A program made the position numbers and the translations under genes. A stretch of 14,027 nt of DNA from an uncultured Oscillospiraceae bacterium (GTDB taxonomy: Bacteria > Bacillota > Clostridia > Oscillospirales > Oscillospiraceae), in NCBI GenBank assembly GCA_934621665.1, contig CAKTUT010000028.1, forward strand, positions 1 through 14,027, read 5' to 3'. Shown piece after piece: positions 1 through 4,852 of this stretch (its first letter is position 1; the number at the start of each line of letters is the position of its first letter). The notes under the pieces were generated by a model. That model made no database searches and was not told where the DNA came from. It was given only the letters and a program-made list of their open reading frames with translations.

Positions 1-30
1 GGCAAGACAGAAAAAGCAGGTCTGCGAAGC
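1..30. repeat. Partial copy (right end) of a dispersed intergenic repeat
   Basis: Positions 8-28 read like 2921-2942: both contain AGAAAAAGC, one variable base, then GGTCTGCGA. At 2921 this sequence directly follows the conserved 71-bp repeat core, so the window probably begins just inside the end of a third copy whose core lies outside. The match covers only about 21 bases with few differences, so the assignment is tentative. Confidence 0.4.
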
Positions 31-51
31 ATTCAAAAATATTCCCATTTC

Positions 52-80
52 TGGACAGTCCCCGCCGCATATGGTAAAAT
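52..80 (+). promoter_or_regulatory. Sigma-A-type promoter of the NUDIX gene
   Basis: TGGACA (52-57), a 17-bp spacer and TAAAAT (75-80) give a good housekeeping promoter. The expected transcription start near 87 leaves a short leader holding the ribosome binding site AAAGGTG (88-94), which sits 8 bases before the ATG at 103. Confidence 0.6.
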
Positions 81-102
81 ACCTCTGAAAGGTGGGAGCA
101 GC

Positions 103-675
103 ATGAAACAAAATCTTGCGTTCTGGCGTCAGCTGGAGGCATTCGAGCCATTTTGTGAGCAGGAGGAAAATGACCGGCGGCTGATGCTGCAATACAGTAC
201 GCTGTTTGACGATCTTTTGACGCGCGATAACGAAATGGCGCATCTGACCGCCTCGGCGTGGATTGTCACGCGCGACCAGAGTCGCGTGCTGCTGGCCTAT
301 CACAACCAGTTCCGCTCGTGGGCTTGGCTTGGCGGCCACGCCGACGGCGACGGCGATCTTCTGGCTGTTGCACTGCGCGAGGCGCAGGAGGAATCGGGCA
401 TTGTCCACGTCCAGCCGGTTTCGCGCAAGCTTTTTTCCGTGGAGATTCTCCCCGTGGCGCAGCACCGCAAGCATGGGCGCTATGTCTCGGCGCATCTTCA
501 TCTGAATGCGACGTATCTTCTGGAGTGCGATGCGTCGGACGCGCTGCGCATCAAGCCCGATGAAAACAGCGGCGTAAAATGGTTTCGCCCCTACGAGGTG
601 GCCGGGGCGGTGTCAGAGCCGGAGATGCGCGTTATCTATCAGAAGCTGATGGACAAGGTCGCGCTGCTATATTGA
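103..675 (+). CDS. NUDIX hydrolase
   Basis: A 190-residue NUDIX-fold protein that by family should hydrolyse a nucleoside-diphosphate-linked substrate with Mg2+ or Mn2+, probably in the cytoplasm. The Nudix box spans residues 78-100: G78, then R92-E93, E96-E97, G99 and I100 are present, so the metal-binding glutamates of the REXXEE core are intact. The first box glutamate is replaced by glycine at residue 84 (GGHADGDGD); this position normally salt-bridges the box arginine rather than doing catalysis. There is no signal peptide or membrane segment. The N-terminal ~45 residues are a charged helical extension before the NUDIX fold. It has its own promoter and converges on the cupin gene with a 19-bp gap. 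The substrate cannot be told from sequence. The family assignment is secure. Confidence 0.88.
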   Translation: MKQNLAFWRQLEAFEPFCEQEENDRRLMLQYSTLFDDLLTRDNEMAHLTASAWIVTRDQSRVLLAYHNQFRSWAWLGGHADGDGDLLAVALREAQEESGIVHVQPVSRKLFSVEILPVAQHRKHGRYVSAHLHLNATYLLECDASDALRIKPDENSGVKWFRPYEVAGAVSEPEMRVIYQKLMDKVALLY

Positions 676-694
676 GCGTATTTGTGCCGCCAGC

Positions 695-1045
695 TCAGCG
701 GTTCGGGACGATGACGGCAAAAAACTGCGTCTCGTCGTCGGTATGGTTCAGAATCGAGTGCGTGTGGCCGTCGGCGCAGAACTCCGCGTCGCCCGCGTAC
801 AAAACGCGGCTCACGCCGTCCTCGGTGACGGTGGCGCTGCCGCTCAGAATGTAATACGCCTCGCCGTTCGTCTCATGCGGGTGCACGCCCACCGATTCGC
901 CGGGCTTGAGTGTAATGACGGCCATCAGCTCCGCGCGGCCGCCCAGCTCCTCGGCGGAGAACAGATGGCAGAACGACGGGCTGCCGTTGCCGCCGCGGAT
1001 GTTGTGTTTGACCTGACGTTCCATTTGTTCCGATGCTTTAAACAT
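695..1045 (-). CDS. Small cupin-domain protein
   Basis: A 116-residue single-domain cupin (Cupin_2 type). Motif 1 runs from G49 to G69 with metal ligands H55, H57 and E62. Motif 2 runs from G85 to N100 with the fourth ligand H96, so the full 3-His/1-Glu metal site is present and the protein should bind a divalent metal in a beta-barrel. No fused domain is present. Family members of this size include sugar- or small-molecule-binding proteins and isomerases; the substrate is not predictable. The start is supported by AGAGGGGA at about 1051-1058, six bases before the ATG. It lies 41 bp downstream of rlmH on the same strand. That gap holds a perfect 14-bp palindrome (1071-1084), so co-transcription or separate operator control are both possible. 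Confidence 0.88.
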   Translation of the reverse strand: MFKASEQMERQVKHNIRGGNGSPSFCHLFSAEELGGRAELMAVITLKPGESVGVHPHETNGEAYYILSGSATVTEDGVSRVLYAGDAEFCADGHTHSILNHTDDETQFFAVIVPNR

Positions 1046-1070
1046 AAAAATCCCCTCTTTTTTCGGTTTA

Positions 1071-1084
1071 CGGAAGCGCTTCCG
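1071..1084. promoter_or_regulatory. Perfect 14-bp palindrome, LacI/cre-like operator candidate
   Basis: CGGAAGCGCTTCCG is a perfect palindrome with a central CG and no loop, the form bound by LacI/GalR-family repressors and similar to CcpA cre boxes. It lies between the rlmH stop and the cupin ribosome binding site. A terminator is less likely: no T-tract follows it on either strand. No convincing promoter is visible in the same gap. Confidence 0.4.
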
Positions 1085-1086
1085 GT

Positions 1087-1569
1087 TTATTTGTGATATT
1101 TGCTTCCGGCCTGAATCGACTCGGCGCGGTACAGCTGCTCCAGCACCATGATCCGCGCCAGATGGTGCGGAAACGTCATGGGCGATATGGAAAGCCGGAA
1201 ATCTGCTGAGGCCTTGAGCGATGCGTCGAGGCCGAATGACGAGCCGATCAGAAAGCAGGCACTGCTTTTGCCGCTCTGCTTTACACCGGCAAGCATTTTT
1301 GCAAGCGCCTCTGACGAGAGCGCCTTTCCCTCAATGGCCATGGCGCAGAGCCAGCTTCCTTTCGGAATTTTGACGCGGATGGCGTCGGCCTCTCTTTTCA
1401 GCCCCTGCGCAATCTCTGCATCTGACGGGTTCTCGCTCAGCCGAACCTCCGGCAGCTCAATCAGCTGAAACGTGCAAAGACCGCTCAGACGCTTTTGATA
1501 CTCTGCCGCGGCGGAAAGATAGAACTTTTCTTTCAGCTTTCCTACGCAGATCAGTGTGATGGAAAACAC
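1087..1569 (-). CDS. rlmH: 23S rRNA (pseudouridine(1915)-N(3))-methyltransferase RlmH
   Basis: A 160-residue SPOUT-class methyltransferase that uses S-adenosylmethionine to methylate pseudouridine 1915 in helix 69 of 23S rRNA on assembled ribosomes. Family marks are the N-terminal ITLICVGKLKEKFY segment, the SAM-binding loop FLIGSSFGLD (residues 106-115), and the C-terminal block MTFPHHLARIMVLEQLYRA (131-149) ending in the invariant YHK. The loop has S110 and S111 where GG/GA is usual. I chose the GTG at 1569. It gives the family's normal length of about 155-160 residues and has GAGGTG five bases upstream. A promoter with its -35 at 1626-1621 makes the longer ATG start at 1626 impossible, since that codon would be in untranscribed DNA. 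It is divergent from the acyltransferase gene. Confidence 0.95.
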   Translation of the reverse strand: MFSITLICVGKLKEKFYLSAAAEYQKRLSGLCTFQLIELPEVRLSENPSDAEIAQGLKREADAIRVKIPKGSWLCAMAIEGKALSSEALAKMLAGVKQSGKSSACFLIGSSFGLDASLKASADFRLSISPMTFPHHLARIMVLEQLYRAESIQAGSKYHK

Positions 1570-1597
1570 AGCCTCACCTCGCTCCCTGTTTGACCTT

Positions 1598-1626
1598 ATT
1601 TTATCCGAATGGCGGCGCTTTTGCAA
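1598..1626 (-). promoter_or_regulatory. Sigma-A-type promoter of rlmH
   Basis: On the minus strand, TTGCAA (1626-1621), a 17-bp spacer and TAAAAT (1603-1598) form a good promoter. Transcription should start near 1591, about 22 bases before the GTG at 1569. This fixes the rlmH start downstream of 1598. No comparable promoter is visible for the divergent acyltransferase gene in the 80-bp gap. Confidence 0.65.
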
Positions 1627-1649
1627 GCGCCGCGGAAAGGAAGTGCGCT

Positions 1650-2762
1650 ATGGCGCGGACAGAAAAAAACGAACGCAATTACGGCATTGATGCGCTGAAG
1701 CTTGCGTCGATGCTTCTGATTGTCCTGCTGCACGTACTGGGGCAGGGCGGCGTGCTTGGCGCGTGCCAGCCCGGCTCGTGGCGCTATCGCGCGGCGTGGC
1801 TGCTGGAAATTGCGGGTTACTGCTCGGTGGGCTGCTTTGCGCTGGCCAGCGGCTATGTCCAGTATGGGCGCGTGCCAAAGCCAGAGCGCCTGATGATGCT
1901 GTGGCTGCAAGTCGTGTTCTACGGTCTTGCGGCGTGCGTGCTGTTCCGGATTTTTCTGCCCGGCGCGGTACGTCCGGCAGACATTGTGTGCGCGCTGTTT
2001 CCGGTGGTGACGAAGCAGTATTGGTATTTCACGGCTTATTTCGGCCTGTTTTTCCTGATGCCGGTGATTCTGCACGTGCTGGACACGATGGATGCGCGCG
2101 CGCAGTGCAGACTTTCCGCTGCGCTTCTGGCGCTGTTCTGCGGCCTGCCCACACTTCAGCTGGTACGGATTTTCTTTCCCAGCCTGCCGCGCGCCGATGT
2201 GTTTGTGACAAATAACGGCTACAGTCTGATCTGGCTGGCGGCACTATTCTATCTTGGCGGGCGGATGCGGAAAACAGCGTTTTTTGCAAAAAAATCAGCC
2301 GGAACATGGCTGCTTCTCTGCTTCGGTGCAATTGCCGTTACGTGGCTGAGCCAGATCGCCATCCGCGCGCTGACGCTCCGCCTGCATGGGCAGAGCATCG
2401 ACGAGGATTTTTTCATCCGCTTCACTTCACCCACTGTACTGGCGGCATCTGTGTGCCTGATGGGCTTTTTCGCGCGTCTGCGCGTGGGCGATGCGGCGGC
2501 GCGCGTGCTCAAAGCGCTCTCGCCGCTCTCGTTCGGCGTGTATCTGGTGCATGTCCAGCCGCTGGTATGGGAGCACGTGATGAAAGGCCGCTTTGCAGCC
2601 TTTGCCGAAAAGCCGCTTGCAACTATGGTACTGTGCATCCTCAGCGCGGCGCTGGCCATTTTCCTGCTGGCGCTGGCAGTTGACGCCGTGCGGCAGCTTC
2701 TGTTCCGCGCGCTGCGTGTGGAGCGCGCCTGCAAGGCGCTGTGCAAAAAGCTGGAGCGGTAA
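1650..2762 (+). CDS. Acyltransferase 3 family integral membrane protein
   Basis: A 370-residue polytopic protein of the acyltransferase-3 family, which moves acetyl, succinyl or other acyl groups onto cell-surface sugars, peptidoglycan or exported molecules. The N-terminus YGIDALKLASMLLIVLLHVL (11-30) has the family aspartate and the conserved histidine H28 in the first membrane helix. CFALASGYV (62-70) and the late block SPLSFGVYLVHVQPLV are also typical. About ten hydrophobic helices cover the whole length, and no extracellular SGNH domain is fused. The ATG at 1650 is chosen because GGAAAGGAAG (1634-1643) lies 6 bases upstream; an in-frame ATG at 1590 has no site and overlaps the rlmH promoter region. 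The gene stands alone, with rlmH divergent on the left and a repeat region on the right. The acyl acceptor cannot be inferred. Confidence 0.88.
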   Translation: MARTEKNERNYGIDALKLASMLLIVLLHVLGQGGVLGACQPGSWRYRAAWLLEIAGYCSVGCFALASGYVQYGRVPKPERLMMLWLQVVFYGLAACVLFRIFLPGAVRPADIVCALFPVVTKQYWYFTAYFGLFFLMPVILHVLDTMDARAQCRLSAALLALFCGLPTLQLVRIFFPSLPRADVFVTNNGYSLIWLAALFYLGGRMRKTAFFAKKSAGTWLLLCFGAIAVTWLSQIAIRALTLRLHGQSIDEDFFIRFTSPTVLAASVCLMGFFARLRVGDAAARVLKALSPLSFGVYLVHVQPLVWEHVMKGRFAAFAEKPLATMVLCILSAALAIFLLALAVDAVRQLLFRALRVERACKALCKKLER

Positions 2763-2771
2763 CGCAAAGCC

Positions 2772-2823
2772 GCACCTGGTGCGAGGTACACCTTGCACGG
2801 GCGGACGGCTCTGCCCGCCCGTG
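2772..2823. repeat. Two adjacent GC-rich hairpins after the acyltransferase gene
   Basis: CGCACCTGGTGCG folds back on itself near 2771-2783. A second, stronger hairpin pairs CACGGGCGG (2796-2804) perfectly with CCGCCCGTG (2815-2823) around a 10-base loop. Only TTTGC follows, so termination for the acyltransferase gene is possible but weak. The arm GGGCGGAC recurs at 4818-4825 and, inverted, at 13787-13794, marking it as a module of the dispersed repeat family. Confidence 0.6.
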
Positions 2824-2848
2824 TTTGCAGCGATCACTGCACCTGTAG

Positions 2849-2919
2849 GGGGCAGATGGCGAGCGCAGCCGCCAGCGACGTAAGGAGCGCTACGGATGCG
2901 GCTCACCCCTTTGGGTGCA
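2849..2919. repeat. Dispersed intergenic repeat, copy 1
   Basis: This 71-bp core matches 13821-13892 in direct orientation at roughly 90 percent by eye, starting GGGGCAGATGGCGAGCGCAG and ending GGGTGCA. Differences are mostly C/T and A/G changes. The right end forms a small hairpin, CACCCC facing GGGGTG on either side of a short A/T loop. No open frame with codon character covers it. The sequence right after it (2921-2942) resembles the left edge of the window. Confidence 0.75.
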
Positions 2920-2965
2920 ATAGAAAAAGCGGGTCTGCGACGCGATCGCTGCGGCGCTGCCGTAC

Positions 2966-3349
2966 TCAAGAATCTTCAGATGCATCAGATGCATCTGTAT
3001 GTTCTTCCGGTTCGGGCGGCAGGAAGCGCGCATACTTTTTAAAGCGGCGCTCATATTTTCCGTGGTGCGTGAACAGCGGGCGAATGATAGAAAAGCCAGC
3101 CAGCGCAATGGCAAGCGCAAGCGGTATCATCCACAGCAGTGGATTGCGCACCAGTACGGCGGCCGCCTGATTGATGGCGTCAGGCATGTCGGGCTGCACG
3201 CCGTCATCCGCGGCGGACGGTTGACCGGACACTGCTTCCGCCGACGACACTTGCTCCGTCTTCGCCGGTTCGGCGGCAAAAACGGACGCGCAGCAAAGTA
3301 AAATCAGAAGAAGCAGCGCCGCAGCGCGGTGAAAGCATCGAAATCGCAA
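2966..3349 (-). CDS. Small secreted/membrane protein of unknown function
   Basis: I do not recognise a family. From the TTG at 3349 the product is 127 residues: a signal peptide (RFRCFHR basic start, hydrophobic AAALLLLILLCCASVFA, likely cleavage near residue 25-27), a Ser/Ala/Asp-rich linker (28-65), a membrane helix LLWMIPLALAIALAGFSII (71-89), then a basic stretch (KYERRFKKYARF) and an acidic tail ending DASDASEDS. It would be a type I single-pass protein with a short outside segment and a ~35-residue cytoplasmic tail. The TTG start has GGAGGG (3361-3356) six bases upstream. A strong promoter at 3411-3383 leaves the upstream ATG at 3415 outside the transcript. It is divergent from the Cys-rich gene, which may hint at a shared cell-surface role. 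Confidence 0.68.
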   Translation of the reverse strand: MRFRCFHRAAALLLLILLCCASVFAAEPAKTEQVSSAEAVSGQPSAADDGVQPDMPDAINQAAAVLVRNPLLWMIPLALAIALAGFSIIRPLFTHHGKYERRFKKYARFLPPEPEEHTDASDASEDS

Positions 3350-3382
3350 ACAAAACCCTCCAAAAGCATCTCTTGTTGAGCC

Positions 3383-3411
3383 ATCATACCGCAAACGCGG
3401 AAAATAATCAA
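3383..3411 (-). promoter_or_regulatory. Sigma-A-type promoter of the small membrane protein gene
   Basis: TTGATT (3411-3406), exactly 17 bp, then TATGAT (3388-3383) on the minus strand. The predicted start near 3376 gives a leader of about 27 bases with GGAGGG before the TTG codon at 3349. Confidence 0.65.
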
Positions 3412-3420
3412 GCATACCGC

Positions 3421-3448
3421 ACACTTGGATGCAGTGCGGCATATAGTA
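3421..3448 (+). promoter_or_regulatory. Possible sigma-K (late mother-cell) promoter of the Cys-rich gene
   Basis: AC (3421-3422), 17 bp, then CATATAGTA (3440-3448) fits the Bacillus subtilis sigma-K pattern AC-N17-CATANNNTA. No good housekeeping promoter is seen between 3412 and the ATG at 3489. The pattern is short and can arise by chance, so it carries weight only together with the coat-like composition of the protein it would drive. Confidence 0.3.
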
Positions 3449-3488
3449 GGTGTAGCAGCAAACTGAATTGGCTCCAAGGAGTGATTGC

Positions 3489-4469
3489 ATGAGTTCAACG
3501 ATCAATAACTATACCACAACCGGCAGTCAGGGCGGCTGCGGCACGCAGTCATGCTGCGCACCGCAGCAGGAGAACTGCCGTGAGCAGACGGCAGCGGAGC
3601 AGGAGAATCTGTGCGGCTGCGAGGATGCAGAAGAGACGTGCGCCTGTCGTGACAGCATTGCCGCGGCACTTCAGCTGCTTTGCAGCGGCGATCTGCCGGC
3701 GCTGGTTGACTTTAACCGGTTCGCATTTCTGACCGACAATTTTCAGATTGGCGCATACCTTGTATGCCCGTGCGGCCAGACCGGCACATACGACAATCTT
3801 TCCGATACGCTGACGGGTTCGTTCAACCGCTTTACGCCGTGCTCGTGCGAGCTGATCGACGTGTCGGGGACAGTCTATGGTCCAACGCCCTATCAGAGCC
3901 CGCAGACACTGGCCGCGGCCTTTACCGCCATTGGGGAGAACCTTGACGGCGTAGATGACGTGCAGGGCGTAATCAACGCCGTCAATGCGTTGGCGCAGCG
4001 GATTGACCCAGACAACGAAAATTACCGTCCGGCGCTGCTCAATGCATTTTTGCCGCTGCTTGGCGCGTGCTCGTGCCCAAATCTGTCGGTCAGCGAGGTG
4101 TCACTTTGCGCGCTGCGTGCCATTGCATTCGAGCCATCCGGCACGACGGCGGAGCAGCAGGCGTACAACTATCAGGCAGCAAAGCAGAGCCTGCTTCAGA
4201 TTCTGCGGCCAAAGTGCCCGCCTCCCTGCAAGCCGTGCCGTCCGCCGCAGCCAAAGCCCTGCCGTGTGCCGCCGTGCTGCGAGAACAAGGGCATCCTCTC
4301 GTCGATGGATCGGTGCGGCATGGCGCACACCGTGTCGCTGACAGCGGGAAATCTGCTATTGGTCGGTGCGACGCTGCTTGGCAGCATCGGAAACGCGCTG
4401 ATTCTCAGCAGCGATGCCGACAGCCGCTTCTACATTGTCTGCACCGAGCAGGTGGAATTCATCGGATAA
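3489..4469 (+). CDS. Cysteine-rich protein of unknown function (five CxC pairs), coat-like composition
   Basis: I do not recognise a characterised family. The 326-residue product has 24 cysteines. Five occur as CxC pairs (42/44, 51/53, 93/95, 118/120, 194/196), and others cluster in a Cys-Pro segment (243-264, with KCPPPCKPC and PPCC). Residues 1-55 are low-complexity, rich in Gln, Glu, Thr and Cys, and begin SSTINNYTTTGSQGG. Residues 54-92 look folded (RDSIAAALQLLC, then FNRFAFLTDNFQIGAYLV). There is almost no lysine before residue 232. The C-terminal segment (281-326) is hydrophobic and beta-like. There is no signal peptide. Heavy cysteine content without export is seen in spore coat or exosporium proteins and in metal-binding proteins; the sigma-K-like promoter favours the former, but this is inference. 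AAGGAG (3476-3481) seven bases upstream supports the ATG at 3489. Confidence 0.75.
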   Translation: MSSTINNYTTTGSQGGCGTQSCCAPQQENCREQTAAEQENLCGCEDAEETCACRDSIAAALQLLCSGDLPALVDFNRFAFLTDNFQIGAYLVCPCGQTGTYDNLSDTLTGSFNRFTPCSCELIDVSGTVYGPTPYQSPQTLAAAFTAIGENLDGVDDVQGVINAVNALAQRIDPDNENYRPALLNAFLPLLGACSCPNLSVSEVSLCALRAIAFEPSGTTAEQQAYNYQAAKQSLLQILRPKCPPPCKPCRPPQPKPCRVPPCCENKGILSSMDRCGMAHTVSLTAGNLLLVGATLLGSIGNALILSSDADSRFYIVCTEQVEFIG

Positions 4470-4483
4470 ACAGAAAGCAAAAC

Positions 4484-4509
4484 GGGTCTGCCGCATTTGC
4501 GGCAGACCC
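4484..4509 (+). terminator. Hairpin after the Cys-rich gene, probable terminator
   Basis: GGGTCTGCCGC (4484-4494) pairs perfectly with GCGGCAGACCC (4499-4509) around ATTT, 14 bases after the stop codon. It is followed only by ATTTG, so the T-tract is weak; the next hairpin (4514-4545), whose right arm starts with five T, may help. Confidence 0.5.
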
Positions 4510-4513
4510 ATTT

Positions 4514-4545
4514 GAGCTTGTCAAAAAAGTATTTTTGACAAGCTC
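4514..4545. repeat. Perfect 14-bp hairpin, loop AGTA
   Basis: GAGCTTGTCAAAAA (4514-4527) pairs without mismatch with 4532-4545 around a four-base loop. The A-run and T-run inside the stem mean either strand's transcript would form a stem with an AU-rich top. Confidence 0.8.
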
Positions 4546-4589
4546 TCAAACGCGATCCGCTTCGCTGGGTTCGCGTTTGAAAAAGGTTG

Positions 4590-4649
4590 CGTGCCGCTGC
4601 GCGCATAATTTGTGCGCGAATTGCGCACAAATTCCACACTTGCGGCACG
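4590..4649. repeat. Two-tier hairpin: 8-bp outer stem enclosing an 11-bp inner stem
   Basis: The outer stem is CGTGCCGC (4590-4597) with GCGGCACG (4642-4649). Inside it AATTTGTGCGC (4607-4617) pairs perfectly with GCGCACAAATT (4623-4633) around GAATT. CACACT (4635-4640) can alternatively pair with AGTGTG (4651-4656), so two folds compete at the right edge. Confidence 0.75.
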
Positions 4650-4655
4650 TAGTGT

Positions 4656-4722
4656 GTTTTGCCCGACGTACACGCCGCCGGGCAAAACGGATTCAAACTT
4701 TATTCCGCCGTGCGCGGCGGAA
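4656..4722. repeat. Two consecutive hairpins (10-bp and 8-bp stems)
   Basis: GTTTTGCCCG (4656-4665) pairs with CGGGCAAAAC (4679-4688) around 13 bases. TTCCGCCG (4703-4710) pairs with CGGCGGAA (4715-4722) around TGCG. Both stems are perfect. Confidence 0.75.
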
Positions 4723-4746
4723 CTCTACGAGGTTTTTCAACAGGCT

Positions 4747-4783
4747 AAAATGGGTCTGCCGCATTTGCGGCAGACCCATTTTT
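4747..4783. terminator. Perfect 16-bp hairpin with T-tracts, bidirectional terminator
   Basis: The stem 4747-4762 with 4767-4782 is perfect over 16 bp around ATTT, with an A-run on the left and TTTTT on the right, so it can end transcription from both sides, including glgP read-through. Bases 4752-4781 repeat 4484-4513 exactly. Confidence 0.65.
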
Positions 4784-4816
4784 ATGATTGGTATCGTATC
4801 ATGCCAATCGTGAACA

Positions 4817-4837
4817 GGGGCGGACAGCGTCCGCCCC
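4817..4837 (-). repeat. 9-bp hairpin just after the glgP stop
   Basis: GGGGCGGAC (4817-4825) pairs with GTCCGCCCC (4829-4837) around AGC, 15 bases past the glgP stop. The 14 bases GGGCGGACAGCGTC recur inverted at 13781-13794. With a poor T-tract it is more a repeat module than a clean terminator, although it could act with the hairpin at 4747-4783. Confidence 0.6.
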
Positions 4838-4852
4838 GATCGTACACAGCGT

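Larger units (their letters stand above)
4470..4852. repeat. Gene-free cluster of nine hairpins between convergent genes
   Basis: No plausible gene lies in these 383 bp. Inverted repeats read by eye are: 4484-4509, 4514-4545, 4546-4580, 4590-4649 (with an inner hairpin 4607-4633), 4656-4688, 4703-4722, 4747-4782, 4786-4809 and 4817-4837. Together they cover about three quarters of the region. Stems are 8 to 16 bp and nearly all perfect. The first and seventh share an identical 30-bp segment, so the block 4484-4782 has the same palindrome at both ends. It separates the Cys-rich gene from glgP, which converge. Confidence 0.85.

Noticed and set aside
1567..1626. Longer rlmH start at 1626
   Set aside because: The ATG at 1626 lies in the -35 box of the rlmH promoter and adds 19 basic residues not seen in the family.
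1590..1649. N-terminal extension of the acyltransferase from the ATG at 1590
   Set aside because: No ribosome binding site, overlaps the rlmH promoter, and ATG 1650 has a strong site and starts at the family's usual N-terminus.
2427..2969. Minus-strand frame through the acyltransferase end and repeat copy 1
   Set aside because: It translates the repeat (a segment reading RIRSAPYVAGGCARHLP) and antisense DNA; the similar segment at 13606-13989 comes from copy 2, so the likeness reflects the repeat and not a protein family.
4484..4782. CRISPR array or integron attC site
   Set aside because: Only two identical units exist, 268 bp apart, with no regular spacers; the two-tier hairpin lacks the attC core site pair, and no cas or integrase gene is near.
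4067..4813. 248-codon plus-strand frame overlapping the Cys-rich gene and the hairpin cluster
   Set aside because: Runs out of frame through a better-supported gene and then through nine hairpins; no start signal.
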